Below are positions 10,501 to 23,110 of a stretch of 64,000 bases of DNA, piece after piece (position 1 is the first letter of the stretch; each line of letters opens with the position of its first letter). Position numbers and translations under genes: made by a program. The DNA is from Symsagittifera roscoffensis. Its lineage: Eukaryota > Xenacoelomorpha > Acoela > Convolutidae. The notes under the pieces were generated by a model that was not told where the DNA came from, made no database searches, and saw only the letters and a list, made by a program, of their open reading frames with translations. The stretch spans positions 23,412,370 through 23,476,369 of the forward strand of contig NC_087062.1 in the NCBI RefSeq assembly GCF_963678635.1, read 5' to 3'.

Positions 10501-13166
10501 AGCAAAAAGCCGAGGTCAATAAGATAGAGATGGCAAGTCATCTGAAGAGGTCCTGGCAGAGTTTGTTGAAGGATCATTTTGAAGAGGCGATGAGAACATC
10601 CTCATCAGCACCGCCACTAATGGCGAATCCCTTCGTTAGAACTGCGGGACAATTAATGTTCACCTGGAGTCTGGTGGGAATAGAGTTGGAGACATTGACC
10701 TCGTATGACAGGCTGAAGTTGGGAAGCAAGAAGCTAGAGGTGTATCAGGCACTGATGCAACACGTGGCCAGGGACAATTCAGGCTTGAGCCTGGCTAGGA
10801 GAAAAGATGCCACATGTTTCTTGAGATGGACAATGTCAATGATGTCTGACAGCACCATCCTGGCATGCCACCAGAGAGCAAGTGGAAGTAAAACCATGGA
10901 GAGAAGAGTCTCAACGATCATCTTGAACGTATATCAGAGTACAGGAATAGAGAAAGAAGATGGTTCCAGACTATCCTTAGAGAACCATCGGAAGCTGGAC
11001 GAGGTACGGAGGTTCTCTAATAAGAAGTTCGAGGAAGAACATGATGTTCACCGTAACCTGGCCTCGTCAGAACAGTACTCGAGACTCAGTGAGAAGGGGG
11101 AATACCAACATGTGTCTGGAGTGATGGGAATAGCCTACAATCCCTTCTTAGACTCAGAAGCTGGAGGAGCCCACAGAAACCATGAGGTAGCGGAGCTACT
11201 GAAGTTTTGGACAGAAAGAATAATGGAAATAGACGCGGTGGAAAAAGAGGGGCAGAGCCTGGGCCTGATTCTTGAGAAAACACCAGAGGTGATAAGCATA
11301 CCGCGCTCAAACAAGAGAGTTGAAGTGAACATGGGCGGTGGAGATGGCTTGTTAACCACGAACTTGGGAGTGATATGGAAGCTACTAAGACCCTCCTGGT
11401 GTCCACATCCCCATGCGAGTCTAATCGAGGAAACCACCGAGCGAGTGAGGTTAGCACCAACGGAAGATGAAGATCTGGCGAAGTTGAGTGTGCTACATAA
11501 GCTAATCACACCCCAGATGCAAGAGCCAAGCGAAAGGACGAGCGACCCCGGGTCAGCAAAGAAATTGGAGCCGGGTAGCTGTCTGGATTCGACGTGTGGG
11601 AACGGAGAGCACATCTGCGATGGACGGTCATGCGTCAGAATACTGTCGTTTCAAAAAGAAGACCTGGTCACTTGGTTCGAAGACATCACAGAAAGGGAGA
11701 AAAGTGAAGTGCAAATAATAGCGGAATGTTACGCGAGAACCACGGTGAATATAGCGACAGCTCTCGGATTCTTCTCGAGAATGTGTGGTCTGCAGGCACT
11801 GGAGAGACTGGAGTCTGAACATCATTTAGTGACGGCGTTGAGCGTAGAATCATGGCCCGGGGTGTTGCAGGTGACTCAAAAACACATCCGGAGCTGGAAA
11901 GTTGGTCTTGAGGCGGAGATGGGATTTCCACTGAGCGAAGCTTATGGCTTGCCATTGAACGCGAAATCGCTGATAGGGTCAATGATGGCCAACTTGTGCG
12001 GAAGTCACTACCCGCTACACATGGCGATGGTGGAAGTGTCCAGCCAGAGAATACTGGTGGACAAGGCCTTCTCAGTGCCCAAGTGCGTGAGGTTGGCTCG
12101 GATGTCGCATCACTCGCACAAGTTGTTGAGAAAAATCAAAGGGACAGTACCAAAAGAATTGAGAGATGACTTAAGCGAAATCTGGGGAGAAGATCTTCTG
12201 AAGTTGGAAAGAGAAAACACAAGCGATCACGAGAGACAAAACGTGATCGGGAAACCTGTGGGAAGTACTCCGAACCTGGAAGACAACGACACGATGCACG
12301 AGAAAATGATGGAGCTTGAGCCTCTCTTGGAAGCCTCAGGGGAGCGTAATCTCAGGAGCATTGAGATCTCTCATGGGGAATGCCCATGCCACTGTTTGGC
12401 ACAAACGGTGTGGTATCCAGATCACAAGAACCTTTGCCTGGTGTGGGATGTGGAAGAGATTCGGTCGATCGGACTACCGGATCACCGGCAGAAGGTGACG
12501 CTCTTAGTAGTGAGTACGATGTTAGCTCTGAGATGGATAGAAGAGAATATAACGAAGTATCGGGAGGCGACGACGCCAACGGCTGAGTCAATATACGCGA
12601 TAGACTACAGCAGGAGACTCGAGTTGTTTGAGACTGCGTGCAAAGTATTCGCCATACCGACGGAAGTCAGGCACGTATGGAGTCGCTTGAGGTACTTTCC
12701 ATGGTTTCGGGCGACACTGACGTCTTGGTTGTACAGGGCAACGAAAGATCACATGAGAAAACATCAAAAGGAGTATCGACAGTTCCAGGCCGAGATTGGG
12801 CCGGAAGCTTTCAAGAGACCCCTGCTAACCCATCGTAATGCGATCACGACGGGATGGAAGAGAGTGGGTAAGATGTCTAGAGACAATACCAAAGCGAGGG
12901 AGTCGATACTAGAGGAAGACCTGGCGAAGAACGTGAGCTTGAGCCTGCACAACTCCTTTTGCTTGAACCGAGAAGCTAGGGTGAAGGCACTACCCAACCA
13001 AGCAAAGAGATTGCAGGAGCAGAGAGAATGGATGCGATCCTATGAACAGCTGAAGGCTTGGGAGGAGATTGTGATTAGTTCCGATGATGAAGAGGAACTG
13101 TTGAGACAGTTTGCCGCATCTAGCACTTCAGGATGCAGTACCTCCAAGGCGAAGAGTACGAGATGA
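7596..13166 (+). pseudogene. Cargo frame of element A, part 3: giant unrecognised C-terminal protein
   Basis: The frame is open for about 1850 codons after TAG 7593-7595, where B has TGG; there is no real start here. It begins with a helical, partly hydrophobic region and a core conserved in element C (GMPLLTDLCLAMRSDP, IYGPAVT.AFPD, LDGTALNWCQQ). A charged variable middle follows (about 9200-10500, many E/K/S), then a second conserved half: ARRKDATCFLRW, GVMGIAYNPFLDSEA, a Cys/His cluster C-x4-C-x4-H-x-C-x4-C near 11580-11635, PCHCLAQTVWYPDH, and SVPKCVRLARMS. The tail is acidic (SSDDEEE). I do not recognise the family. Capsid, envelope-substitute or polymerase-accessory roles are all only guesses. 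Confidence 0.8.
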
Positions 13167-13587
13167 ATGGGATGGATCTTGAGTCTTGAGAGGGAAAGGG
13201 GGCTTGAGTGTGAATCCGAGTGAAACTTGGATTCACGAAAAAGAAATTTTAACAAAGCAAATATTGTTACTAATATACTATATCTATTATATAAATCGAA
13301 ATGCTGCATGACAATTTCCTGATTGAATAGGACAAAAGAGATTTTAAAATGATTGGCTTGAAAAGCGAAAATTCAAGGGTGCAGGTGTATGCAGATTTTG
13401 ATTGCTGTTTAGCAATAGTGTGAAAATTTTACATGGCTGTGAATTTTGGGGTGTAGATAAGCTTAAGTCTGCTGCAAACTTCTGTAAATGACCACTGGCA
13501 CTGTATCTTGAGCAACACTCGGTTTTCTGGGACTCACTGGCAGAAGACAGCACGCGATGAGGACATCGATCTCGAGTCCGGGGAGTA
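13167..13587 (+). other. 3' UTR of element A ending in a polypurine tract
   Basis: There is no reading frame. It is AT-rich (TATATAAA near 13288) and matches the B copy at 14870-15292 in inverse orientation. It ends CTCGAGTCCGGGGAGTA directly before the LTR start TGTGCCAG. The purine-rich GGGGAG is the expected plus-strand primer, and element C keeps the same TCCGGGGAGTA before its own LTR. Confidence 0.75.
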
Positions 13588-14471
13588 TGTGCCAGTCGGT
13601 CATATTTGGAAGTTTGACCTTGAGAAGAGCAGAAAACACTTGATTTTGTAGTGAAATTTAATTTTTCAAAATTTCGAATGGAACATGTCATGCACGATTT
13701 TCTCGCGATAACTGAAAATCAGAAAAAGAAAAGAGAACAATTTTAGAACAATTGCGGGAAAGTTGTCAGATAAAAACGAGTGTGAAATTGCAATTCGCAA
13801 TTTCCATCATAGTGAACAAGAGTAGAGCTGTCCTATCTGAAATAGAAGACAGAGTATTCCCGAGAGAGTAATTATTCGAACTGGACCAGAGTGAACCTTC
13901 GACGGAAAGGTGGACAGCTTGAGTGTCCCAATGGTCCACATAAAACTTCGTTCTTGAGTTCAAACTTACCCTTACCATTCAAACTGATAAACATTGAACT
14001 TATCTAGTTACTTTAGTTAATTCTAGAGTTGCTCACCCATTTAATTACTTCCTGTGCTTGAGCGCATCAACATGTGAGTCCTTAATTTAAATTTCTAGAG
14101 TGTGTTTTATGATTGTTATGTTGAGGTAAGGCGAGTTTTAGGTTGATCCATCTGAAATGGATCAAAGTTCCACTGTCTAATAAAAAAGCAACTTAACGGA
14201 TTGTTCCAACCCGGTTTTTAACGGCGTTCATGTATTTTGGGTATTTTGAGACCTAAGTATGGGGACGTTTCTAATTCTAGAGTGGGGGGATATTTTGGTA
14301 GTAGCCTTAAGCAGTAGCGGGTCGTAGTCTCATGTCACAAGCGAACCGAATTGGCTCCGACTGATTTGAGGTGGAAAAACACAAGAGATAGTGTCCCTGA
14401 CTCCTGAGCCAATAGTTATAGGGCCTATTTTTCTTAAGCCTCATGTGTGACTGTAGTAGACGAATGTTACA
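13588..14471 (+). repeat. 3' LTR of element A (complete, 884 bp)
   Basis: It begins TGTGCCAGTCGG just after the polypurine tract and ends GACGAATGTTACA, so it has TG...CA ends. It matches the 5' LTR of B (35873-36777) in inverse orientation along its length, with clear divergence in the middle. It is followed immediately by mid-LTR sequence of B on the other strand. Confidence 0.92.
14145..14184 (+). promoter_or_regulatory. LTR hairpin and poly(A) signal
   Basis: A perfect 7-base inverted repeat, GATCCAT (14145-14151) and ATGGATC (14157-14163) with loop CTGAA, is followed by AATAAA at 14179-14184. The 5' LTR of B keeps both (36182-36200; TTTATT at 36161 on +), and family-2 LTRs keep a related hairpin. 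This is the likely 3' end formation region (R). Confidence 0.55.
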
Positions 14472-14868
14472 TTTGTACTCTAGACTGTGAGTTCTCGTGA
14501 ACCATTGGGACACTCCAGCTGTCCACCTTTCCACCGAAGTTTCACTCTGGTCCAGTTAATAATAGCACTCCAGTCACAACAATCCAGTTCGTGGGAATGC
14601 GCTCGTCTCTGTTTCAGATGGGACAGCTCTACTCTCGATTATTATTGCCACTGAAATTGCGAATAGCAATTTCCCACTGATTTTTCTAGCAACTTTCCCG
14701 CGATTGTCACTCGATCGTTCTGACTTCTCTTTTCTGATTTTCAGTTATCGCGAGAAAATCGTGCATGACAGGTTCCATTCGAAATTTTGAAAAATTAAAT
14801 TTCACTCCAAAATCAAGTGTTTTTTGCTTCTCTCAAGGTCAAACTTCCGAATATGACCGACTGGCACA
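14472..14868 (-). repeat. 3' LTR of element B, truncated by insertion of A
   Basis: On the minus strand it begins TGTGCCAGTCGG after the polypurine tract and runs 397 bases to ...GAGTACAAA, where element A begins. The remaining 500 or so bases of this LTR should lie left of the window beyond the 5' end of A. Confidence 0.9.
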
Positions 14869-15292
14869 TACTCCCCGGACTCGAGATCGATGTCCTCATC
14901 GCGTCTTCTGCCAGTGAGTCCCAGAAAACCGAGTGTTACTCAAGATACAGTGCCAGTGGTCATTTACAGAAGTTTGCAGCAGACTTAAGCTTATCTACAC
15001 CCCAAAATTCACAGCCATGTAAAATTTTCACACTATCGCTAAACAGCAATCAAAATCTGCACACACCTGCACCCTTGAATTCTTGCTTTCCAAGCCAATC
15101 ATTTAAAATTTCTTTTGTCCTATTCAATCAGGAAATTGTCATGCAGCATTTTGATTTATATAATAAATATAGTATATTAATAACAATATTTGCTTTGTTA
15201 AAACTTCTTTTTCGTGAATCCAAGTTTCACCCGGATCCACGCTCAAGCCCCCTTTCCCCTCTCAAGACTCAAGATCCATACGAGCCACCCAC
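14869..15292 (-). other. 3' UTR of element B with polypurine tract
   Basis: It is the inverse match of the element A 3' UTR, with no reading frame. The polypurine tract reads TCCGGGGAGT on the minus strand (14870-14879 on +). Confidence 0.75.
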
Positions 15293-18200
15293 TCATCTCG
15301 CACTCTTCGCCTTGGAGGTACTACACCCTGAAGTACTAGATACGGCAAACTGTCTCAACAGCTCCTCTTCATCATCGGAGCTAATCACAATCTCCTCCCA
15401 AGCCTTCAGCTGCTCGTAGGATCACATCACTTCTCTTTGCTCTTGCAACCTCTTTGCTTGGTTGGGTAGTGCCTTCACCCTAGATTCCCGGTTCAAACAA
15501 AAGGAGTTGTGCAGGCTCAAGCTCACGTTCTTCGCCAGGTCCTCCTCTAGTATCGATTCCCTCGCCTTGGTATTGTCTCTAGACATTTTACCCACTCTCT
15601 TCCATCCTGTCGTGATTGCATTACGATGGGTTAACAGGGGTCTCTTGAAAGCTTCCGGCCCAATCTCGGCCTGGAACTGTCGATACTCCTTTTGATGTTT
15701 TCTCATGTGATCTTTCGTGGTCATGTACAACCAGGACGTCAGCGTCGCCCGAAACCATGGGAAGTACCTCAAACGGCTCCAGACATGTCTGACTTCCGTT
15801 GGTATGGCGAATACCTTGCACGCAGTCTCAAACAACTCGAGTCTCCTACTGTAGTCTATCGCGTATATTGACTCTGCCGTTGGCGTCCCCGCTTCCCGAT
15901 ACTTCGTTATATTCTCTTCTATCCATCGCAGAGCCAAGATCGTACTCACTACTAAGATCGTCACCTTCTGTCGGTGATCTGGTAGTCCGATCGACCGGAT
16001 TTCTTCCATATCCCACACCAGGCAAAGGTTCTTGTGATCTGGATACCACACCGTTTGCGCTAAACAGTGGCATGGGCATTCTCCATGGGTGATTTCAATG
16101 CTCCTGAGGTTACGCTCCCCCGAGGCTTCCAAGAGAGGCTCAAGCTCCATCATTTTCTCATGCATCGTGTCGTTATCTTCCAGGTTTGGAGCACTTCCCA
16201 CAGGTTTTCCGATCACGTTTTGTCTCTCGTGATCGCTTGTGTTCTCTCTCTCCAACTTCAAAAGTTCTTCTCCCCAGATTTCACTCAAGTCATCTCTCAA
16301 TTCTTTTGGTACTGTCCCTCTGATTTTTCTCAACAACTTGTGCGAGTGATGCGATATCCGAGCCAACCTCACGCACTTGGGCACTGAGAAGGCCTTGTCC
16401 ACCAGTACTCTCTGGCTGGATGCTTCCACCATCACCATGTGCAGTGGGTAGTGACTTCCGCACAAGTTGGCCATCATTGACCCTATCAGCGATTTCGCGT
16501 TCAATGGCAAGCCATAAGCTTCGCTCATGGGAAATCCCATTTCCGCCTCGAGACCAACCTTCCAGCTCCGGATGTGTTTTTGAGTCACCTGCAACACCCC
16601 GGGCCATGATTCTACGCTCAACGCCGTCACTAAATGATGTTCAGATTCTAGTCTTTCCAGTGACTGCAGACTACACATTCTCGAGAAGAATCCGAGAGCT
16701 GTCGCTATATTCACCGTGGTTCTCGCGTAACACTCCGCTACTATTTGCACTTCACTTTTCTCCCTTTCTGTTATGTCTTCGAACCAAGTGACCAGGTCTT
16801 CTTTTTGAAATGACAGTTTTCTAACGCATGACCGTCCATCGCAGGTGTGCTCTCCGTTTCCACACGTCGAATCCAGACAGCTACCCGGCTCCAATTTCTT
16901 TGCTGACCCGGGATTACTAGTCTTTTCGCCTGGCTCTTGCATCTGAGGTGAAATTAGCTTATGCAGCACACTCAACTTTGCCAGATCTTCATCTTCCGTT
17001 GGTGCTAACCTCACTCGCTCGGTGGTTTCTTCGATCAGACTCGCGTGGGGATGTGGACACCAGGAGGGTCTTAATAGCTTCCATACCACTCCCAAGTTCG
17101 TGGTTAACAAGCCATTTCCATCACCCATGTTCACTTCAACTCTCTTGTTTGAATGCGGTATGCTCACCACCTCTGGTGTTTTCTCAAGAATCAGGCCCAG
17201 GCTCGGCCCCTCTTTTTCCACCGCGTCTATTTCCATCATTCTTTCTGTCCAAAACTTCAGTAGCTCCGCTACCTCATGGTTCCTGTGGGCGCCTCCAGCT
17301 TCCGAGTCTAAGAAGGGGTTGTAGGCCATTCCCATCACTCCAGACACATATTGGTATTCCCCCTTCTCGCTGATTCTCGAGTACTGCTCTGAAGAGGCCA
17401 GGTTACGGTGAACATCATGTTCTTCTTCGAACTTCTTATTATAAAACCTCCGTACCTCGTCTAGCTTCCTATGGTTCTCTAGGGATAGTCTGGAACCCTC
17501 TTCCTTTTCTATTCCTGTGCTCTGATACACGTTCAAGATGACCGTTGAGACTCTTTTTTCCATGGTTTTGCTTACGCTTGCTCTCTGTTGGCATGCCAGG
17601 ATGGTGCTATCAGACATCATCGACATTATCCATCTCAAGAAACACGTGGCATCCTTTCTTCTGGCCAGGCTCAAGCCTGAGTTGTCCCTGGCTACGTGTT
17701 GCATCAGTGCCTGATACACATCTAGCTTCTTGCTTCCCAACTTCAGCCTGTCATACGAGGTCAGTGTTTCCAACTCTATCCCCACCAGACTCCAGGTGAA
17801 CATTAATTGTCCTGCAGTTCTAACGAAGGGATTCGCCATTAATGGTGGTGCTGATGAGGGTGTCCTCATTGCTTCTTCAAAATGATCCTTCAACAAACTC
17901 TGCCAGGACCTCTTCAGATGATTTGCCATTTCTATTCTATTAACCTCGGCCTTTTGCTGGGTGGCCCAATTACGTCGCTTGCGAGCTACTCCACTGTCCA
18001 ACTTCTTCCAGCAGTCCTCCATTTCTTTCAATGTTTCAAGGGCCACCCACCACGTCCGGGAGGTGTTCCTCGTCTTGTTCCTTTCCAATGGATCACTTGT
18101 CACTCGCTTGCCCGTGGCCTGGTGTGCCTTCGAGATCCATTCTTTGCCGACATCTACTTCCCATGTCTGTCCGTTCGTTGAACCTCTCTTCACGTTTATC

Positions 18201-20350
18201 TTCTGAGGCTTGAAGTCTTCCTCCGATGTCGAACTGGTGGAAACCTCTATTTCTCTCTCTACTTCAAGTGGTCTTCTGAGCTCCGAGCTGCTCTTGTATG
18301 CCGCCGTCTTGCATCGAGCCAAAACCATGGGCGCCGTCTCTCTAAAGTTTCCTTCCGAAACAGCATCCACTGAAGGACTACCCAATCCTTCCACTTCTCT
18401 CTTCCTCTTGCGAGTCTTCACATCTCTACTTGAGGGTGTTGTGGCTACCATCACTGATTCGACCTCTCCATCCACTCCTTCCAACTCTTGCCTCCCCCCT
18501 GCTCGAGCCTTAAGGATATTAGTACTTTTAATCATATTACTAGTCCCAACCTTATCCCTTTTTATATCATCAACCATTTTATCTACAGTTTTTTGTCTCC
18601 GAGTAGAGCTGTCCTCACATTTTTCTTCTCTAGTCTTCGATCGTGAATTCCTCAGCTCTACCAGCTTGCTAGGTAGCTCTTTTCTCGCCTTCTCATCCAG
18701 GCCCGTTACTATCAGAAGCGGTTCTCCAAATCTTACGACTGTGTCCCACAGTTCCTCCTTGAATTTGTCCAGCGTCGTCTCGCTGCCCACTTCTTGATTG
18801 AATTCTTCCAAGAACTCCTGCCAAGCATCGTCCTTCAGTGATCCCAGGAATATGTCCCTGTTCCCTTCGAAAGTGTTCTTTTCCCTTTCCTCCGAGCTCA
18901 AGAGTATCATCCCCATATTGAAGGTCTCACTTGCCAATGGCAATTCCAGATCCTTCCGGGGGGACGGAATCAGGGGTGGTGTGGCAGTATCTGCCCAATT
19001 CTCCTCGCTCAAGTCTTTCAACAGCTCTTGAGTGGTGAGCTCCTCCCCTGATGGCCCTGGTTCAGGCGTATTCCCCACTTCCATGTGTTCACCGGCTTCA
19101 CTGAGAGTTTCATCCATACTCTCTTCTTCTGACTCATGTCTCCTTCTCTCGAGAATTTTCTTAAATCGGTCCTCGACGGGTCCACTCCTCTTGTCTCCAG
19201 GCGTGTCCACGGACAGTGGTGATGGTGTCGTAGGATCCAGCTTTTTGTATTCCGTCAGTGCTACATGCAGTTGACCTGCTGCATCTAGTTCTGTTCCCTC
19301 CTGTCTTATTTCCACCTGTTCCAAGCCATAGGGTGCCTTATATTTTCTCGTGGCAAATTTCATGTCGTCCACCAATGCGACGTGCCCCTCCATCACGATC
19401 ATCCTGCCATCATCCCATATGGGTAACATGTTCTCAAGTCCCTCCTTCTCTAGAGTTCTCAAGACCTTCCGCACCTCATACCCTGGGGGCTGCGAACCTC
19501 TACTCTTTTTCGCTTGCGTCGTCCACGAATTTACCTTCATCTCGCTGGTATGGAAGTAGACCGCCGCCGTGTAGCCAATGAACAGGGGGTCCCAGCCATC
19601 AGTGAAATCCTTCTGCATTTCCTCCGTCGTCATCCTCGCCATTATGGAGGGAACTACCAAGGGACTATTCATTCCTAAGGTCATCCTCCTGACTATTGGG
19701 AACTCAGGCATGGTGGCTGGGAGGATTTCTTTCTCCATTATGGTCTCCAGCTCCCTCTTCACCAGTGCGAAGCACTCCTTCCAGGCAGGAATTCTCAAGA
19801 TTTCTTGTCCGTCCGCCGTCAATGGGTTCAAGTTCCAGAATTTGGGATACATTTCGATGGGACCCTCTCGCTTGCCTCCCATTCTACATTGCATTTGCCC
19901 CCTGAAGTTGTACACTATTAGCTCGGCATCTTTCACCTTTCCAAAGAGTACCGTGTTGCTCATTCGCCCTCTGAGCACCTCCTGCTGACACCAATTTAAC
20001 GCCGTCCCATCCAGTATACTGATAAGACTCAAGTGCGTTACAGAGTGACGATACGTTGTCACCAGGGGGTCTGGGAACGCGTGCGTCACTGCTGGACCAT
20101 AAATGCAGGTCACCACCTCCTCTAGGCCCCGGATTATCCCCATTGGGTCCGACCTCATTGCCAGGCATAGGTCCGTCAGCAGAGGCATCCCTCTATTCGT
20201 CTTCTTCCATTCTTCTCTCGAAGTTGGATTCTCATCTTCACCCGTCATGTGCCGATTTTGCATCATGAGGTTTTGTACTATCAATCCTGCGGCACACTTG
20301 TAGGAGCTGGTTTCAATGCTCGTGTGGACTCTCCCCATAGACAGAGGCTC
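15293..20350 (-). pseudogene. Cargo frame of element B, last part: giant unrecognised protein
   Basis: This segment is collinear with the 1850-codon part in A and nearly identical over most of its length. It is open from 20350 to TGA 15422-15424, where A has CGA. Ignoring that stop, the same frame ends at TGA 15293 with the acidic, Ser-rich tail also seen in A. It keeps the Cys/His cluster (CLDSTCGNGEHTCDG, near 16810-16870), PCHCLAQTVWYPDH and the conserved core GMPLLTDLCLAMRSDP. The upstream stop TGA 20351-20353 replaces GGA of A. Confidence 0.82.
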
Positions 20351-21124
20351 TCAATATTCCATTAATCGATGAAACGACACCAATTCCCCATGGGTCAAGA
20401 GTACTAGTGCCAGGTACCCATCAACTCGAAGTGTCTCCACTCCCCGACTAAACATGTATGCTGGGCCCATGTTGAACAAGTATCTGGTGTAGACCAAATA
20501 CAGGGCCAAGAGCAGGCTGATGGGCATGCCCAGTATCTCCTGCACGAAGGCTCCAAAGATAGTCGCCGTGGTACCGAATATTCCTGCCAAGAATTCCTTC
20601 TCCCAGCAAGGACTCAAGAACTTGAGAATCTCGTAATCCCTCCTAGTCTTTAATTCGCCTTTGGCGTGCTCTCTCCAGAACCCTCCAATCGTCACTTCAT
20701 TGGCGGCCGAGACAAATCTAGCCACCGTCATGTCTCTTGTTTCGGCCAGCTCCAGTTGTTTCTCCAGAAAACTCCAGACTTGTTTCACGAGGGGTGGTGC
20801 TTCCTCCCTTGTCTTGTTCGTGGCGTTCTCCAGCCTTGGTGTCAAAAATGGCCACCAGCCATTCTCTTGAGTCAAACGATATTTCATCGATTCTAATTGC
20901 TTTTCCGTCTCGGCCACATTTCTTCTCTCGTTACTGGGACCTCTAGACTTGCTGGTGGAGTTTGTGATCTTCACATCCATACTCCGAAACCACAGGCTGG
21001 CCGTTAATTTGCTTATCGCCGGGTGATCGTCCCCGATGACTGGGCTGAACTTGAGTTGCCTGGCAAAGTTCGATATCTCTAGCAAGAGCACCTCGTCTAA
21101 TACGATCAGGATGTCGGCTAGTCC
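20351..21124 (-). pseudogene. Cargo frame of element B, third part
   Basis: It lies between TAA 21125-21127 (TAC in A) and TGA 20351-20353 (GGA in A), in the same frame as both neighbours. It begins with the conserved LIVLDEVLLLEISNFARQLKFSP and includes the 49 bases deleted from A (SLWFRSMDV), which are also present in C (DLWFRAMEV). It then runs into the helical, hydrophobic start of the giant protein (TTATIFGAFVQEILGMPISL). The hydrophobic stretch is weaker in C, so I do not call a membrane span. Confidence 0.78.
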
Positions 21125-23110
21125 TTAAAAGCCCCTCAGTGCATGAGATATGTCCGCCCATGCCGCCGCCAATTCTGACTTGCGAAGCCTCAGGTTCGAT
21201 GGCTCCAACTCCCGATTGGGAGCTGCCATTAGAATCCGACATTCATTCCCTTCTGCTATCAGGATCAAGACCGCGTACACGAACTGTAGGGCGGGTGGCA
21301 TATTCGCGTATCCAGGGGATGTGGTAAACACCACCTTCGTCTTGGACCCGAATCTCGAGACAACATTCTCTTGCACTTCATTCATCGCCGCAAACAACGC
21401 TTGAATGGCTTCCCATATCTTCCTCGATGTCAGAATTTCATCGCCCTTTAGTTGCTCAAGAAGTCCCATCGCGTGCAGGTGATCATTCATTCCTGCAAAC
21501 AACAGCAGCTCAGGTTCACAGGGAATCTCCGACTTTATTGCCACCACCAGAGTTAACATCTGATTTAATTCAGCTCCTGGCAAAGAGTATATCAAAGTCT
21601 CCGGCCAGAACAACTTGGGAGACGTTCCTTCGAAGTCTGATCCCGCCACAATGACTACTCTCGCAGCAGCTGGATCTGCTCTATCATAAACTGCCAGGGT
21701 TTTGGCCAGCTGGGTACTCCCACAGGGCTTCCCGTACCTGGGATCTTCCGCCAATTTCGAGCCTTCGTAAGCGGCATCTGGCAATCCCGTTCCTCCCGGA
21801 TTGAGTAGCTTGTCTACCACCTTTAACTGTGCCGGGGTTGCCAACCTGATCCTGGCGATGCTAGTTCGGTGCTTGGGAGGTTCTGCTATAAGTCCAGGAC
21901 TCCCCAGCAGCTTGAGAGGTCTGTAGTTAATGGGTCCCATGATCGCTTTTGTGGGAATTCCAGTCAGGTTTGTGGTCTCCATCAACTTCGCTCTCGAGAA
22001 GTGCGCCTCATGAGCTTTCAACCAGTCCACGCAATGATGCCTATTCAAATCCTCGTGAGACACTCGTTCGATCCCCAGGGTTTCCGCCAATTCTCGCCTG
22101 CATTCCAAACTCTCTAGATCCAGTTCTTTCACCTTCTCAGGATATCTCAAGCGAGCGGTCTCCATAGACTTTTTTTCCCGTTTGCTCTCTGCCACTACCA
22201 CTGAGGATATCGCCGAGCCTGGAGGTGTTGATGATGTCACCTCCTCAGACTCCATTGGCGTGGCACTCTGCAATCTGGTCTGGCTGCTCCTTGAACTGTC
22301 TCTAGTGTCAACTCTCGGTCCCAAGCGACCAGACAAGGCCCTTGAGGCAAGGAATGGTGGGTTCGGAGGTGGTCCTAATGTGAATTGGGCTGTCTCTAGC
22401 AGATCCGCCTCCAGCGCGTTTATGTGTTCTTGGAAGACGTCGTTTAGCCACTCTGCTCCCCTCGGTCTATCAAAATGGATTCCATCACTGGAGGTGTCTT
22501 CAGGGAATCCCTCTTTCTCCATGCGCTCTGCCACGTCCAACAGTCTGACAGGGAGCACACTCTTCCGGTGGATGTCTCTTATCACCTTGTTTAGGTTCCG
22601 CACCTTCTCGTTCATCTCCAAGGCGTGCTGATCAAACATCATGTTGTAGGGGACAGTACATATCGTCAACAGGATGGAGTCCATCTGAATCCTCAGTTCC
22701 TCAAGAAGGCAGCTCACCTTATCGTGCAGCCTTGTTATTTTCCTCGCTTCACCCCTTGATACATCGTTGGTCCCGACCATCAGGGTCACCGTGTATACTT
22801 TGGTCATCCCCAGCATGTCAAGCGTTGCCAACATCTGTGGCGTGGCAGCTCCAGCGAAACTCAAGATTCCCGTCTGCCAGTGCGATCGGATCCGGTTCAA
22901 CACCCGCACCAGGCTGTCCCCTACGATTAGGTGAACCGAACCTTCTGGTACCCGGGGTGGCGCCAAGTACTGCACCCAGGCCGCATCATGAAAGCAGTCT
23001 CTCCTAGCTTTCTGCTCCGCACTCCAGTCCAGCCGATTATGCCTGTGGTACCTCCCCTCTGTATTCTTCTTATAACTCGAGATCACGACACTCCTAACCG
23101 GCTGTTCCCT
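21125..23110 (-). pseudogene. Cargo frame of element B, second part: SGNH domain and SGNH-like domain
   Basis: It follows TAG 23111-23113 (TGG in A) in the same frame. Unlike A, the first SGNH domain is unbroken: LIVGDSLVR, FAGAATPQ, GTNDVSRG and DGIHFDRPRG are all in one open segment, so Ser, Gly, Asn, Asp and His of the catalytic set are present. The second SGNH-like unit follows (VIVAGSDFEG, LLFAGMNDHLH, AAPNREL). The segment ends at the TAA where the giant protein would continue. This is the best template in the window for studying the esterase. Confidence 0.85.

Larger units (their letters stand above)
1..14471 (+). mobile_element. Element A: giant Ty3/gypsy retrotransposon, 5' part outside window
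   Basis: The copy enters the window inside RNase H and runs through integrase, a macro-like module, a 0.5 kb spacer, the giant cargo frame, a 3' UTR and a complete 3' LTR ending in ...GTTACA at 14471. It matches element B along its whole length on the opposite strand. Its end abuts position 14472, which is the middle of the 3' LTR of B, so A is a nested insertion in B. The first bases after A, TTTGT, are the predicted target duplication, whose partner should lie left of the window beside the 5' LTR of A. The copy is not intact: there are breaks near 1737-1815, 1893, 3267, 5869, 7502 and 7593. Confidence 0.93.

Noticed and set aside
13344-13691. Antisense frame in the A LTR and UTR, also seen at 14817-15419
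   Set aside because: It is noncoding LTR/3' UTR sequence open by chance, without motif.
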